DNA from: 13-2-20CM-66-19 sp036273735
GTDB taxonomy: Bacteria > Pseudomonadota > Gammaproteobacteria > Steroidobacterales > Steroidobacteraceae
Assembly: GCA_036273735.1 (NCBI GenBank)
Contig: DASUHA010000045.1
Coordinates: 1-64,000 of the forward strand
Direction: 5' to 3'
Length of the DNA stretch: 64,000 nt
In this document: positions 30,036-38,257 of the stretch, in pieces
How the letters are laid out: each line of letters starts with the position of its first letter
Numbering within the stretch: position 1 is the first letter of the stretch
Translations under genes and position numbers: made by a program
The notes under the pieces: generated by a model
Databases searched by the model: none
Seen by the model: only the letters and a program-made list of their open reading frames with translations
Told to the model about the DNA's origin: nothing

Positions 30036-30581
30036 ATGCGCGCAACTCGCTCCCTCGAGATCGGAACGGGCCTTTTCGTGCTTCTGGGCCTCGCCGCGCT
30101 CTTTTTTCTCACGTCCCAGCTGCCCTCCAGCGGGCTCAAGCTCGGCTTCGGCAAGATTCCCGGCTACGCCGTGACCGCCGAATTCGACAACATCGGGGAC
30201 CTCAAGGTCGGTGCGCCCGTTAGGATGGCGGGAGTGCGGATTGGGGACGTCACCGGGATCGGTTTCGACAACCAGAGCTACCGGGCGGACGTACACCTGC
30301 ACATTTATCCCCAGTTCAGCCAGATTCCGGAAGATAGCTATGCCAGCATCGAGACCGAGGGGCTGCTCGGCGGACAGTACGTCGGAATCAGCCCGGGCGG
30401 CCTCAGTACGTATCTCAAGAACGGTAGCCAGATCTTGCAGACTCAATCCGCCATCGTGCTCGAGAATCTGATCAACAAGTTTTTCGCCAACTTCGCGGGC
30501 GGCGGCAGCAGCAACAGCGGCAGCAACAACGCCAAGACCCCGAATCAGGGCGGAAAGCCGCCGCAGGAGCCCCATCCATGA
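30036..30581 (+). CDS. mlaD: MCE-domain lipid-binding subunit MlaD
   Basis: Periplasmic hexameric ring subunit anchored by one N-terminal helix (residues 8-28, GTGLFVLLGLAALFFL). MCE domain: FDNIGDLKVGAPVRMAGVRIGDV and ASIETEGLLGGQYVGISPGG. Ends in a Ser/Asn/Gly-rich flexible tail. 181 residues. Overlaps the mlaC start by four bases. Confidence 0.95.
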   Translation: MRATRSLEIGTGLFVLLGLAALFFLTSQLPSSGLKLGFGKIPGYAVTAEFDNIGDLKVGAPVRMAGVRIGDVTGIGFDNQSYRADVHLHIYPQFSQIPEDSYASIETEGLLGGQYVGISPGGLSTYLKNGSQILQTQSAIVLENLINKFFANFAGGGSSNSGSNNAKTPNQGGKPPQEPHP

Positions 30582-31240
30582 GATCTTCCCCTTTGCGTAT
30601 TGCCGCGGTGGCGCTCATCGCCGCCGGATGGCTGATCCAGGGCGTAAAGACGACTGCCGCGGCGCAGGGCGCCTCGGAGCAGCCTTCGCAGGTCATCGAG
30701 GATGCCGCGAATGGCTTGCTCAACGCGCTCAACGCCAACCGTGCGGAATACCGCAAGGATCCTGCCAAGGTCCAGGCGCTCGTCGATCAGTACATCCTGC
30801 CGCATGTCGACACGCAGTTCGCGGCGCAACTCGTGCTGGGGAAGTACTGGCGGAAGGCGACGCCGCAGGAGCGCGAGCGCTTCGTCAACGCCTTCTATCA
30901 CTCGATGCTCAACAACTACGGCGCCGCCATCGTCGAGTTCACGTCGAACACGCTCAAGGTTTATCCCTCCCGCGTGAGCGCAGGCTCGCAGAATGCCACG
31001 GTGCGTACGGAGATGACCCGCACCAGCGGTCCACCCGTCAACGTCAACTACTACATGCACATGACCCCACAGGGCTGGAAGGCATGGGACGTGGTCATCG
31101 ATGGCGTGAGCTACGTGATGAGCTACCGGCAGGACTTCGGCTCGCAGATCGACCAGCAGGGGATCGACGCCGTGATCAACCACCTCGAGCAGGGTGAGAA
31201 GCCGCCCCAGATCGGCAAGACGACGGGCGGCCACTCGTGA
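30578..31240 (+). CDS. mlaC: Periplasmic phospholipid carrier MlaC
   Basis: Soluble shuttle between MlaA and MlaFEDB. Signal peptide at the N-terminus (RIAAVALIAAGWLIQGVKTTAAA), then the MlaC/Ttg2D fold with YILPHVDTQFAAQLVLGKYWRKATPQERERF and GWKAWDVVIDGVSYVMSYRQDF. 220 residues. Overlaps both mlaD and mlaB by four bases. Confidence 0.95.
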   Translation: MRSSPLRIAAVALIAAGWLIQGVKTTAAAQGASEQPSQVIEDAANGLLNALNANRAEYRKDPAKVQALVDQYILPHVDTQFAAQLVLGKYWRKATPQERERFVNAFYHSMLNNYGAAIVEFTSNTLKVYPSRVSAGSQNATVRTEMTRTSGPPVNVNYYMHMTPQGWKAWDVVIDGVSYVMSYRQDFGSQIDQQGIDAVINHLEQGEKPPQIGKTTGGHS

Positions 31241-31587
31241 CGGAGCCGGCGGTCGGTGTTGCGGGGGCCATGGCGCCGTCCGCGCCGTTCGAGATCGTAG
31301 TCACCTCGCCAGGGCGGCTTGCGGCGCGAGGAGGCTTGAACTTCGCCAACGCCAGGGCGGCGCGCAGCGAGGGGCTGCATGCGCTCAAGACCTCGAGCGC
31401 GCGTGACCTCGAGGTCGATTGCAGCGGCATCACCCACTCCGACAGCGCAGGGCTCGCAGTGCTGCTCGACTGGATGGCGGTCATGAAGCGAGAAGGCCGG
31501 CCGCTCTGCTTCGCCAACCTGCCCGCGAGCCTTCTCGCCGTCGCCCGCATCAGCGGCGTCGACGATATGTTGCAGAAGGGCGTCTGA
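31237..31587 (+). CDS. mlaB: STAS-domain protein MlaB
   Basis: Cytoplasmic STAS protein that stabilises MlaF. The STAS signature is visible as CSGITHSDSAGLAVLLDWM, with the conserved Asp-Ser pair. 116 residues. Last gene of the operon; the convergent mlaA stop lies only 19 bases away. Confidence 0.9.
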   Translation: MTEPAVGVAGAMAPSAPFEIVVTSPGRLAARGGLNFANARAARSEGLHALKTSSARDLEVDCSGITHSDSAGLAVLLDWMAVMKREGRPLCFANLPASLLAVARISGVDDMLQKGV

Positions 31588-31606
31588 CCGGCCGGTACTA
31601 CTCCGG

Positions 31607-32362
31607 TTACTCCGGCGGCTCCTGCTGCAGCTGCTTCAGCTCCTCTTCGGCGCCATTCTGGGCCTGCTGTCCTGAGACCATGTAGTCCCGGTGCTGCAAG
31701 TATGCATTGCGCTCGAACGCGTACGGGTCGAAAGTCTTTTCCGCCATGTCGGTGAGCGGCAGCAGATCTGCCCGCGCCTTTACGTCATAGAGCAGCAGCA
31801 GCCCGTAATCCCAGTATGGGTTCTTGATGTAATGCCTCGGATCCGCAAACTCGTCCGGTACCCGGCCGATCGCATCCCGGACATCGGATGGGCCAAGGAA
31901 CGGGATGACGAGATACGGACCCGACGGTGCGCCCCATTTGCCGAAGGTCTGGCCGAAGTCACGAGCTTCGAGCGTCAGGCCCATGGGCGTCGCCGGATCG
32001 AACAAGCCGCCGATGCCGATCGTGGTATTGACCACTAACCGCCCGGTATCGCGGGCGAAGGGCTTCAGCTGTCCCTGCAGCAGCGCATTGACGATGACGT
32101 CGGGATAGGTCAAGTTGTTGAAGAAGTTGGTGACACCGGTGCGGATCAGCTGCGGTGTCACGCGTACGTAAGTCCTGGCCACCGGCTTGACGATGGCGCG
32201 GTCCAGCGCGTCGTTGAACTTGAAGGTCCCGCGGTTGAACCGCTGCCAGGGGTCACGCGGATTGCGCTGCGAGGGCGGCACGGTGGCGCAGCCGACGAGA
32301 GCGATTGCGAGCAGCGATATCGAGGCGATCCGCAAGATCGCCGGGCGGATTCTTATTGGCAT
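31607..32362 (-). CDS. mlaA: Outer-membrane lipoprotein MlaA (VacJ)
   Basis: Removes mislocalised phospholipids from the outer leaflet and passes them to MlaC. Lipoprotein signal ending LALVGCATV (Cys near residue 25), then DPWQRFNRGTFKFND, NFFNNLTYPDVIVN and GLFDPATPMGL of the VacJ family. 251 residues from ATG 32362; the longer upstream reading lacks a plausible signal. It is transcribed toward mlaB, so the Mla system is complete here but in two converging units. Confidence 0.93.
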   Translation of the reverse strand: MPIRIRPAILRIASISLLAIALVGCATVPPSQRNPRDPWQRFNRGTFKFNDALDRAIVKPVARTYVRVTPQLIRTGVTNFFNNLTYPDVIVNALLQGQLKPFARDTGRLVVNTTIGIGGLFDPATPMGLTLEARDFGQTFGKWGAPSGPYLVIPFLGPSDVRDAIGRVPDEFADPRHYIKNPYWDYGLLLLYDVKARADLLPLTDMAEKTFDPYAFERNAYLQHRDYMVSGQQAQNGAEEELKQLQQEPPE

Positions 32363-32495
32363 GAGAGGTCCGTGCAGAGTCCCAACCGTCATTGTATCAG
32401 CCGCGCGTGGCCGGCAGGACCGACTGTTGTCGGAAATCGGCGACGGGAGCGGCGTCGACACGCCTTGCGTGTCGTTATGATTCGCTTCCGGCGAA

Positions 32496-33989
32496 TCATT
32501 CGCTATGGCGCTGGCGGGTGCTGGCCAGGTACTCGCGGACTTCCCGCAAGCGCGCGCTGATGCGCTTGCGCTGCACGTTCGTCAGGTGCGGCGTGGCGAG
32601 TGCGAGTTGGTATTGCTCGGCGGCGAGGGGCAGATTGCCGTCGGCGATCTGGTACTCGCCCATGTAGTAGTAGGCATCGCCCACATCACCCGCGGCGCTG
32701 GCTGCGCGCGCGGTGAGCTGGATCTGATCGATCGTCGGTGGCACGTTGTTGAACAGATCGAGCAGCACGTCGTGCGCTTCCGCGGCCTTGTTGTCCGCCA
32801 TCAGCGTCTGCGCGTAGCGGATCGTCACCGGAACGTTTCGCGGAAAGAGCACTGCGGCCAGCCGGAAGGTCGCGAGTGCATCCTTGATCTCTCCCGCTTG
32901 GGCCTGTGCCTGGCCGAGCGCGGCGTAGAGCAGATGAAGATCCGCGTGCTGCGCCACCAGCTTCTTCAAGATGGGCACGGCCTCGGCCGGCCTGTTGTCC
33001 TGCATCAATGCCAGGGCATCGCCATACATGGTGCTGACATTGTGATGGCCGCTCGCAATTCTTTGGGCGTAGTACCTATGGATGTCCTCATCACCAGGCG
33101 CAGTGAGGACGCGCACGCGCTCCTTGATGAGCCAGAAATCCGGTGAGCTGGTATTGGGAGCCGGCGGGAAGTGTGCCGCGCGTGCGCGGGCCTCGGCGAC
33201 GCGATCCTCATCGACCGGATGATCGATGAGGATCGCCGGCACCCAACTGTCCTGTATACCTCTTTGCCGGCTCAGCCGCTCGAAGATGTCGGCCAGCCCC
33301 TCCGGATCGAAGCCCGCTGCCGCCAGGTACTGAATCCCTACCCGGTCGGCCTCCTGCTCCTGGCCGCGGGTGTAGTTGATCATTTGCTGCGCGGCAAGCC
33401 CCTGGGAGGCAACGATGCCCCCTTCGATGGCGTCGCCGCCGCCGCCGCCGAGTGCTCCGAGAAGGATCGTGGCCAGCATGGCCGCCAGCGACGTCATCGT
33501 CGCCTGCTGCTGCGCCTGCAGTCCACGGGCCAAGTGATTCTGTGTGATGTGCGCGGTCTCGTGCGCGACGATGCCGGCGAGCTCGGATTCTGTCGCGGCA
33601 GCGAGTAAATCTTCCGTGAAGATGAAGACGAATCCGCCAGAGACCGCAAAGGCGTTGAACTCGTCACTCTTGAGGACGACGTAATGAAAATCCCCGCCGC
33701 CGTCCGTACTCTGCGACGCGAGCCGCTGCCCAAGCTCCTGGATGTATTCCGATGTCTCCGGATCGTCGAAGGTCTGGCGCTGCTGGCGCATCTGCAGCAT
33801 CACGGAGTAGCCGATCTGGTACTGCTCCGAGCGGGAGACTATGGCATTGGCGGGGCTGCTCAGATCCGGAAGCTGCGAATTGATGGCCGAGGGCAGATCC
33901 GTCGTGAGCGGGTTGAAGGGCTGACCCGCTATCGCCAAGGTCGAGGCATTGAGAAAGGCAGCGAGAAGGATCAGGACGAACGCGCGCAT
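32496..33989 (-). CDS. M48 metalloprotease with TPR repeats, BepA-like
   Basis: Periplasmic zinc protease/chaperone of outer-membrane protein assembly (BepA/YfgC type). Signal peptide at residues 1-22; zinc site VAHETAHITQNH near residue 145 with a downstream glutamate in EQEADRVGIQYL; after residue 280 several TPR-like helices (AVPILKKLVAQHADLHLLYAALGQAQAQAGE). 497 residues, similar to E. coli BepA (487). Same strand as mlaA and 133 bases upstream of it. Confidence 0.92.
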   Translation of the reverse strand: MRAFVLILLAAFLNASTLAIAGQPFNPLTTDLPSAINSQLPDLSSPANAIVSRSEQYQIGYSVMLQMRQQRQTFDDPETSEYIQELGQRLASQSTDGGGDFHYVVLKSDEFNAFAVSGGFVFIFTEDLLAAATESELAGIVAHETAHITQNHLARGLQAQQQATMTSLAAMLATILLGALGGGGGDAIEGGIVASQGLAAQQMINYTRGQEQEADRVGIQYLAAAGFDPEGLADIFERLSRQRGIQDSWVPAILIDHPVDEDRVAEARARAAHFPPAPNTSSPDFWLIKERVRVLTAPGDEDIHRYYAQRIASGHHNVSTMYGDALALMQDNRPAEAVPILKKLVAQHADLHLLYAALGQAQAQAGEIKDALATFRLAAVLFPRNVPVTIRYAQTLMADNKAAEAHDVLLDLFNNVPPTIDQIQLTARAASAAGDVGDAYYYMGEYQIADGNLPLAAEQYQLALATPHLTNVQRKRISARLREVREYLASTRQRHSE

Positions 33990-34091
33990 TTTGTGTTCGA
34001 CCGGGATCGGAGAGGTCAGTTTCCCTGCAGTAACAGAAGCTTACAAATCCGGCGCGGGCCCAGGTCGGGGTACCCCGCTGCCGGAGGCAGC

Positions 34092-35645
34092 TTACAGGAT
34101 ATCCGAGGCGAAGTCCGCCAGACGCGACCGCTCCCCCCGGACCAGCGTGATATGCCCGGAATGCGGCCAGCCGCGGAAGCGGGTTACCGCATAGGTCAGC
34201 CCCGAGGTCGTCTCGGTGAGGTAGGGCGTATCGATCTGCGCCACGTTACCCAGGCAGGCGATCTTGGTACCGGGCCCGGCCCGGGTAATGAGCGCCTTCA
34301 TCTGCTTGGGCGTCAGGTTCTGCGCCTCATCGAGGATGAGGAAGCGGTTGAGGAACGTGCGCCCGCGCATGAAGTTGAGCGAGCGGATCTTGATGCGATT
34401 GCGCAGCAGATCGTTGGTCGCGGCACGTCCCCAGTTGCCGCCTTCCTGGCCCCCCGTGAGCACCTCGAGGTTGTCCATGAGCGCCCCCATCCAGGGCTCC
34501 ATCTTTTCTTCTTCCGTGCCCGGCAGGAAGCCGATGTCCTCGCCGAGCGGGATGGTCACCCGGGTCATGATGATCTCGGCGAAGCGGTTGCTCTCGAGCG
34601 TCTGCATGAGACCTGCGGCCAGGGCGAGCAGGGTCTTGCCGGTGCCGGCGGGACCCAACACCGTGACGAAGTCGATCTCGGGGTCCATCAGCAGATTCAG
34701 GGCAAAGTTCTGCTCGCGGTTGCGCGCCGTGATTCCCCAGACACTGTGCCGCTCGTTGCGGTGGTCCCGCATGAGCTCGATCACGGCGGTCTCACCGGTC
34801 AGGCGGCGCACGATGCCCTCGATGCCCTCGGAGCTGTCCTCGTAGACGCCCTGGTTGGGCTGCCACTCGCGCACCGCAGGTCCGGTGATCTCGTAGAACG
34901 TGCGCTCGCCGTCCTTCCACGAGCGCATGCCCTGGCCATGGCGCTCCCAGAAGTCCGCCGGCAGCGCGCTCATGCCGCTGTAGAGGACATCGCTGTCCTC
35001 CAGCGTCTTATCGCTGTAGTAATCCTCTGCGTGCACGCCGAGCACGGCGGCCTTGATGCGCAGGTTGATGTCCTTGGAAACGAGGATCACCCGTGCATCG
35101 CTTCTCTCGTTCTGCAGCGCCAGTGTCTGCGCGAGAATGGCGTTGTCGTTCCCCTGGCCCGGCAGATTCTGCGGCAGGGCGTTCGACAACTGGCGTGTCT
35201 GGAAGAAGAGCCGGCCGGAGGATGGCTTTTTGCCGTGATTGCCGGTATAGCCACTCGGGAGTTTCAGGCCGCGATCGATCTGCTCCTTGGTGGCATCGTG
35301 CATCATGTCATCGAGGAATCGGCTCACCTGACGCACGTTGCGCGATGCCTCGGAAAGGCCTTTTTTGTGCGCATCCAGCTCTTCGAGCACGACCATCGGC
35401 AGATAGACGTCATGCTCCTCGAATCGGAAGATGGCTGTTGGGTCGTGCATCAACACGTTGGTGTCGAGGACGAAAAGCCGGCGGCCGTCACGCGGACGTG
35501 CACGCATCTCCGTGCGCTCCGCCGTGCCGGGGGTCGACGCAGGACCGGTGGCGGCGGATGGCGCGGATACGGATGCCGATTCGGTGGCGGGTGCTCGCGA
35601 GTGCGCTGCGCCCGGCCCTGGATCAGAGAGACTTCGCTGCTTCAA
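34092..35645 (-). CDS. PhoH-family ATPase with N-terminal PIN domain
   Basis: PIN-PhoH fusion (PhoH2/YlaK type), a presumed RNA helicase-ribonuclease. Disordered Ala/Ser/Pro-rich leader to residue 50, PIN domain (FVLDTNVLMHDPTAI, VVLEELDAHKKG), linker, then PhoH ATPase with GPAGTGKTLLAL near residue 290, ILDEAQNLTPKQMK and the arginine-containing TRAGPGTK. 517 residues. TTG at 35645 has GGAGGA 5-6 bases upstream, inside the end of bcp, with which it overlaps by 23 bases. An internal ATG at 35507 would remove the disordered leader. Confidence 0.9.
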   Translation of the reverse strand: MKQRSLSDPGPGAAHSRAPATESASVSAPSAATGPASTPGTAERTEMRARPRDGRRLFVLDTNVLMHDPTAIFRFEEHDVYLPMVVLEELDAHKKGLSEASRNVRQVSRFLDDMMHDATKEQIDRGLKLPSGYTGNHGKKPSSGRLFFQTRQLSNALPQNLPGQGNDNAILAQTLALQNERSDARVILVSKDINLRIKAAVLGVHAEDYYSDKTLEDSDVLYSGMSALPADFWERHGQGMRSWKDGERTFYEITGPAVREWQPNQGVYEDSSEGIEGIVRRLTGETAVIELMRDHRNERHSVWGITARNREQNFALNLLMDPEIDFVTVLGPAGTGKTLLALAAGLMQTLESNRFAEIIMTRVTIPLGEDIGFLPGTEEEKMEPWMGALMDNLEVLTGGQEGGNWGRAATNDLLRNRIKIRSLNFMRGRTFLNRFLILDEAQNLTPKQMKALITRAGPGTKIACLGNVAQIDTPYLTETTSGLTYAVTRFRGWPHSGHITLVRGERSRLADFASDIL

Positions 35646-36090
35646 GCACTTCCTCCGCGTGCCCCGGAACCTTCACCTTGCGCCACTCCTGCCGCAGCAC
35701 TCCTTTGGAGTCGAGCAGAAACGTGCTGCGCTCGATGCCGAGATATTTCCTGCCGTAGAGACTCTTCTCCCGGATGACATCAAACAGCTTGCAGACCGCT
35801 TCCTCCTCGTCCGCCAGCAGGGTGAACGGTAGCGCCTCCTTGGTCTTGAACTTTTCGTGCGAGGCCAGGCTGTCGCGGGAGATGCCGACGATCTCGACGC
35901 CGGCCTTGCGGAAGGCGGCGTTGAGGTCGCGGAAGTCCTGCGACTCGCGCGTGCAACCCGAAGTCATGTCCTTCGGATAGAAATAGATCACGAGGGCGCG
36001 GCCGCCGGCATCCTTGAGTCGCCAGGTGCCGCCGCCGGTCGCGGGCAGGGAGAATGCGGGCACCTTGGCCCCGGGCTCAACTTTGGGCAT
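35623..36090 (-). CDS. bcp: Thiol peroxidase, Bcp/AhpC-TSA family
   Basis: Thioredoxin-dependent peroxiredoxin reducing organic peroxides. Thioredoxin fold with the peroxidatic cysteine in DMTSGCTRES (near residue 46) and GISRDS, FTLLADEE, RSTFLLD blocks. 155 residues. The resolving-cysteine position a few residues after the first is not Cys here. Sits three bases after gcvR, as in the E. coli gcvR-bcp pair, and overlaps the PhoH gene. Confidence 0.93.
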   Translation of the reverse strand: MPKVEPGAKVPAFSLPATGGGTWRLKDAGGRALVIYFYPKDMTSGCTRESQDFRDLNAAFRKAGVEIVGISRDSLASHEKFKTKEALPFTLLADEEEAVCKLFDVIREKSLYGRKYLGIERSTFLLDSKGVLRQEWRKVKVPGHAEEVLEAAKSL

Positions 36091-36093
36091 CGG

Positions 36094-36624
36094 TCAGGAC
36101 TTCACCGGTTCGAGAATGGCATCGAGATTGAGAGAATCGCAGAACTCCATGAACTCTTCACGAAGATGGGCCACCTGGATACGGCTCGGGACGTTCACGA
36201 TCATCTGTACGGAGAACATGGGAGCGCCCGTATGGGCGGCGGGATAGCTTCTCGTCGACACTTCCGCGATGTCGATGCTGCGGCTCGCGAAGAAGCCCGA
36301 GAGCCCCGAGACGATGCCGGTCTGATCGAGGCACACCACATCGATCGAGTACGGCAGCATGTCGGTACGGGTCGTGCGCGGTTCCGTGCGCTTCAGGTGC
36401 ACGCTCAAGCTGGTGGTCTCGGCGAGGCGCTTCAGCTCGGTTTCGAGCTTGGCCAGAGCGTGCCAGTTGCCGGCGACGAGCAGCACCATGGCGAACTCCG
36501 TGCCGAGCGCAGCCATCCGGCTCTCCGTGATATTGCCGCCGCACTCGCTGATCACCCGGGTCAGCTCGTGCACCATGCCGGTGCGGTCGCTGCCGATCGC
36601 CGAGACGGCCAGGTGCTGCTTCAT
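36094..36624 (-). CDS. gcvR: Glycine cleavage system regulator GcvR-like, two ACT domains
   Basis: Putative partner of GcvA that represses the glycine-cleavage genes. Two ACT domains: HLAVSAIGSDRTGMVHELTRVISECGGNI and IDVVCLDQTGIVSGLSGFFASRSIDI. 176 residues from ATG 36624; a TTG at 36651 would add nine residues and cannot be excluded. Divergent from dapA and followed by bcp, the same neighbourhood as in E. coli, which supports the name. Confidence 0.85.
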   Translation of the reverse strand: MKQHLAVSAIGSDRTGMVHELTRVISECGGNITESRMAALGTEFAMVLLVAGNWHALAKLETELKRLAETTSLSVHLKRTEPRTTRTDMLPYSIDVVCLDQTGIVSGLSGFFASRSIDIAEVSTRSYPAAHTGAPMFSVQMIVNVPSRIQVAHLREEFMEFCDSLNLDAILEPVKS

Positions 36625-36794
36625 CGGGTCAGTGGGCTGAGTTCGTTCCAAGGTGCTGCGGAGAAGTGTACCGGGTGAGCGGTTCCGTGGCGACGGTTGT
36701 GCAGGGCCGCCGGCGGTCCTCGGGGACTTCGTCCCGGGGCGTATTGCCGCTTATACTTACCAGCTTACCCCGCACCGGTCGATTCAGGGCTTTG

Positions 36795-37697
36795 ATGTTC
36801 TCAGGCAGTCTCGTCGCGATCGTCACGCCCATGCGGGACGACGGATCCATTGACTACAACGCGTGGACCCGCCTCATCGACTGGCACATCGAGAGCGGCT
36901 CGAGCGGGCTCGTGATCGGCGGCAGCACGGGCGAATCTGCCACGCTCACGGATGCGGAGCTCTGGGAGCTCACCTCCCTTGCCTGTGAGCAGACCCGGCA
37001 GCGGATCGCAGTCGTCGTCGGCATAGGCTCGAGCAGTACGGCCGTCTGCGTGGAGCGGGCCCAGCGGTTCTCGCAATCAGGCGTCGACGGCCTGCTCGTG
37101 GTGACACCTGCCTACAACCGCCCTACCCAGGAGGGCCTCTATCGACACTTCGCGGCGATTGCAGAAGCCTCGGCCAAGCCAATGATTCTCTACAACGTGC
37201 CGACCCGGACGGCCGTGGAGATGCTGCCGGGCACCATCGGGCGCCTCTCGCAACTCGGCCGGATCAGTGCGGTCAAAGAGGCGGTACCGGGCCCGGAGCG
37301 GGTCAGAGAGCTGCTTGAGACCTGCCGGAAGGGGTTCGTGGTCCTGAGCGGGGATGACATCACGGCGCGGGAAGCAATCCTCGCCGGGGCGCGCGGGGTC
37401 ATTTCGGTGACCGCGAATGTCGTGCCGGGACCGATGGCGAAGATGGTGGCTGCAGCCATGCGCGGTGAGCGGGAGGCCGCGGCGCGCGCTGATGAGCCGC
37501 TGGCGGCGTTGCATCGGGATCTCTTTCTCGAGAGTAATCCGATACCGGTCAAATGGGCCCTGGCGCAGGCGGGCCGGATCGAGCGCGGCATCCGGCTGCC
37601 GCTGACCGAGCTTGCTGCGGCATACCAGCCGGCAGTGCTCGCAGCCCTGCGGCAAGCGGCCACGCTCGGGATTAGTAGTGCGAAAGCGAATGAATGA
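36795..37697 (+). CDS. dapA: 4-hydroxy-tetrahydrodipicolinate synthase
   Basis: First enzyme of the diaminopimelate/lysine branch, condensing pyruvate and aspartate semialdehyde. TIM barrel with GGSTGESATL, tyrosine of the proton relay in LYNVPTRTAVEM and the Schiff-base lysine in ISAVKEAVPG (near residue 161). 300 residues; ATG 36795. A TATACT at 36752-36757 is a fair -10 element. Followed by a BamC-like lipoprotein, as in the E. coli dapA-bamC order. Confidence 0.96.
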   Translation: MFSGSLVAIVTPMRDDGSIDYNAWTRLIDWHIESGSSGLVIGGSTGESATLTDAELWELTSLACEQTRQRIAVVVGIGSSSTAVCVERAQRFSQSGVDGLLVVTPAYNRPTQEGLYRHFAAIAEASAKPMILYNVPTRTAVEMLPGTIGRLSQLGRISAVKEAVPGPERVRELLETCRKGFVVLSGDDITAREAILAGARGVISVTANVVPGPMAKMVAAAMRGEREAAARADEPLAALHRDLFLESNPIPVKWALAQAGRIERGIRLPLTELAAAYQPAVLAALRQAATLGISSAKANE

Positions 37698-37724
37698 GCC
37701 GGCAAAGGCCGTCCCTTTGCCGGC
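37698..37724. terminator. Hairpin immediately after dapA
   Basis: Perfect 11-bp stem GCCGGCAAAGG / CCTTTGCCGGC with a 5-base loop, starting on the base after the dapA stop. No T-run follows, so it may protect a 3' end rather than terminate alone. Confidence 0.5.
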
Positions 37725-37744
37725 GAGCGGGAAATGAGCGAATG

Positions 37745-37782
37745 GGCTGGCCGCTAAAAGCGCCGCAGGCGCCTTTTAGCCA
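37745..37782. repeat. Intergenic hairpin repeat, copy 2
   Basis: Differs from the copy at 7183-7220 at one base in 38. Same orientation, same AAATGAG sequence shortly upstream, and again located just outside a coding region. It lies 18 bases before the start of the BamC-like gene, so it will be in that gene's leader if transcription comes from dapA. Confidence 0.75.
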
Positions 37783-37800
37783 ATAGATGAGAGGTTGACT

Positions 37801-38136
37801 TTGACATCCGGAGATTCTGACAACCGCATTCGCGAGGGGAAGCGCACGGGGATGCTGGCTATCGGCGCTGCCGCGCTGCTCGCGCTCGGCGGCTGCAAGA
37901 CGATGCATCACCTCGTCGGCAGCGATAACTGCAACAAGCCACAGCCCTACATGCAGGCGACCAGCATCCCACGCCTCAATGTTCCCTCTGGCCTCGATTC
38001 GCCCGACACCAGCCATGCGCTCGATGTGCCGCAGCTCAATGGACCCCCGCCGCCCCCCCGCGGCCCCAAGGATCCATGTCTCGAGAAGCCGCCGCCATTC
38101 AACGTCGCGCAGCCGAATGCCAGGCCGGAGGCCTGA
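37801..38136 (+). CDS. Small lipoprotein resembling only the N-terminal segment of BamC
   Basis: TTG at 37801 has GAGAGG 6 bases upstream; a second TTG at 37795 is in frame. Lipoprotein signal ends LLALGGC (Cys near residue 32). The mature part (about 80 residues) is proline-rich and contains a YMQATSIPRLNVPSGLDSP stretch that resembles the unstructured BamC N-terminus which lies along BamD. The two globular BamC domains are absent. The location directly after dapA is that of bamC in E. coli. Assignment rests on this position and a short resemblance, so it is tentative; a lineage-specific lipoprotein is the alternative. Confidence 0.65.
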   Translation: MTSGDSDNRIREGKRTGMLAIGAAALLALGGCKTMHHLVGSDNCNKPQPYMQATSIPRLNVPSGLDSPDTSHALDVPQLNGPPPPPRGPKDPCLEKPPPFNVAQPNARPEA

Positions 38137-38163
38137 GATTTAGTATCATTCAGACTCCGAAGC

Positions 38164-38255
38164 GGAGAGGTGGCCGAGCGGTCGAAGGCGCTGGACTGGA
38201 ATTCCAGTAAACTCTTCACGGGGTTTCGTGGGTTCGAATCCCACCCTCTCCGCCA
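38164..38255 (+). tRNA. tRNA-Ser, anticodon GGA
   Basis: 92 bases, acceptor stem GGAGAGG / CCTCTCC, discriminator G, encoded CCA. Anticodon stem CTGGA/TCCAG encloses CTGGAAT (anticodon GGA). Long variable arm as in class II tRNAs, and T-loop GTTCGAAT. Lies 27 bases after the BamC-like gene and converges with the sigma-factor gene, whose stop is 3 bases away. Confidence 0.97.
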
Positions 38256-38257
38256 CT

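Noticed and set aside
33684..35777. A very long open frame antisense to the BepA-like and PhoH genes
   Set aside because: Long antisense frames are expected in GC-rich codon-biased DNA; both genes it covers have clear motifs and the antisense product has none.
36666..36794. Longer dapA start
   Set aside because: The extra residues come from the promoter region; the conserved protein begins at MFSGSLVAIVTPM (36795) as in other DapA.
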